Shown in pieces: positions 6,496 through 6,676 of a stretch of 6,676 nucleotides of DNA (positions are counted from its first letter, which is position 1; each line of letters begins with the position of its first letter). The stretch comes from Candidatus Aminicenantota bacterium. Lineage in GTDB: Bacteria; Acidobacteriota; Aminicenantia; UBA2199. Under the pieces are notes generated by a model, which was not told the origin of the DNA, did no database searches, and worked only from the letters and a program-made list of their open reading frames with translations. The position numbers were made by a program, and so were the translations under genes. Where the stretch lies: assembly GCA_020355945.1 (NCBI GenBank), contig CP070627.1, positions 1,722,080 through 1,728,755 of the forward strand, written 5' to 3'.

Positions 6496-6524
6496 AGTAT
6501 AAATATATCAGGACTTTTTGTCAA
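6496..6524 (-). promoter_or_regulatory. Near-consensus sigma70 promoter for ftsK
   Basis: On the minus strand TTGACA (6524-6519) is a perfect -35, followed after exactly 17 bases by TATACT (6501-6496), a -10 with one mismatch to TATAAT. The predicted start site, 7 bases beyond the -10, is the A at 6489, about 2 nt before the ftsK ATG at 6487. A GC-rich block (plus strand 6525-6538) sits directly upstream of the -35. This promoter probably drives ftsK and, by read-through, the kds genes, since no terminator is evident between them. Confidence 0.8.
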
Positions 6525-6590
6525 GCCCCGCCCGGCCAGTTTTAAAGAGTGAAAAATTTAATCTCCGGTTATTTATTTTTGTCTTCTATG

Positions 6591-6667
6591 AAAAAAGCCC
6601 ACGAATTACACGAATTACTCGAAAAAAAATTTTTAATAATTCGTGTTAATTCGTGTAATTCGTGGGC
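6591..6667 (-). terminator. Large hairpin with T-run, probable terminator of the upstream gene
   Basis: Perfect 21-bp inverted arms at 6597-6617 and 6647-6667 enclose a 29-base AT-rich loop. Read on the minus strand, the stem ends in GTGGGC followed by six T (6596-6591), the form of an intrinsic terminator for a gene entering from the right edge. In the plus direction the stem is followed by CCCTTCTTT, so weaker termination that way is possible. The stem is much longer than usual because it is built from repeat units, listed separately. Confidence 0.65.
6597..6667. repeat. 11-bp-period ATTCGTG repeat arranged as an inverted repeat
   Basis: The right half holds three direct units on the plus strand, ATTCGTGTTA, ATTCGTGTA and ATTCGTGGGC, starting at 6639, 6649 and 6659, with periods of about 10-11 bp. 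The left half carries two complementary units (CACGAATTA at 6600-6608 and 6609-6617) and a third decayed one (ctcgaa). The two halves pair over 21 bp. Such modular, helically phased units in intergenic DNA suggest a dispersed genomic repeat family rather than a one-off terminator, but dispersal cannot be seen from one copy. Confidence 0.75.
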
Positions 6668-6676
6668 CCCTTCTTT

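Noticed and set aside
6597..6667. CRISPR-like array at the right end
   Set aside because: Units are about 11 bp without unique spacers and are arranged as two inverted halves; no cas genes are present.

Overview
The window carries six protein genes, all on the minus strand, so transcription runs from the right edge to the left. The organism is a diderm (Gram-negative) bacterium that makes Kdo, the inner-core sugar of lipopolysaccharide, because three dedicated Kdo-synthesis enzymes lie side by side. Intergenic DNA is AT-rich and coding DNA moderately so. Nothing seen here fixes the phylum. The metal-type KdsA and the short-linker FtsK differ from the E. coli forms, so a close enterobacterial relative is unlikely.

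Right to left. At 6591-6667 a long, nearly perfect inverted repeat built from 11-bp ATTCGTG-type units is followed by a T-run in the minus direction. It probably terminates an upstream gene outside the window. At 6524-6496 there is an excellent sigma70-type promoter (TTGACA, 17 bp, TATACT). Its predicted start site lies only about 2 nt before the ftsK start codon, so ftsK mRNA is probably leaderless or nearly so. ftsK (6487-4163) encodes a membrane-anchored DNA translocase. After a 124-bp gap come kdsA (4038-3226), kdsD (3229-2267) and kdsC (2267-1707), joined by ATGA and TAATG stop/start overlaps. Together these three enzymes convert D-ribulose-5-phosphate, phosphoenolpyruvate and water to free Kdo. 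The CMP-Kdo synthetase (kdsB) is not here. A possible 16-codon leader ORF (4085-4035) ends by overlapping the kdsA start codon.

A 187-bp AT-rich gap (1520-1706) separates the Kdo genes from a two-component pair. The first is a soluble PAS-containing histidine kinase of the NarL partner type (1519-380). One base after it comes its response regulator, whose receiver domain is visible (378-1) and whose C-terminus is cut by the left edge. The gap holds a weak extended -10 promoter candidate and an 8-bp-arm palindrome.

This is mostly a housekeeping region. I found no novel multi-gene system. The items of most interest are expression signals (leaderless ftsK, coupled kdsA), the terminal repeat, and a small in-frame tandem repeat in the periplasmic loop of FtsK.
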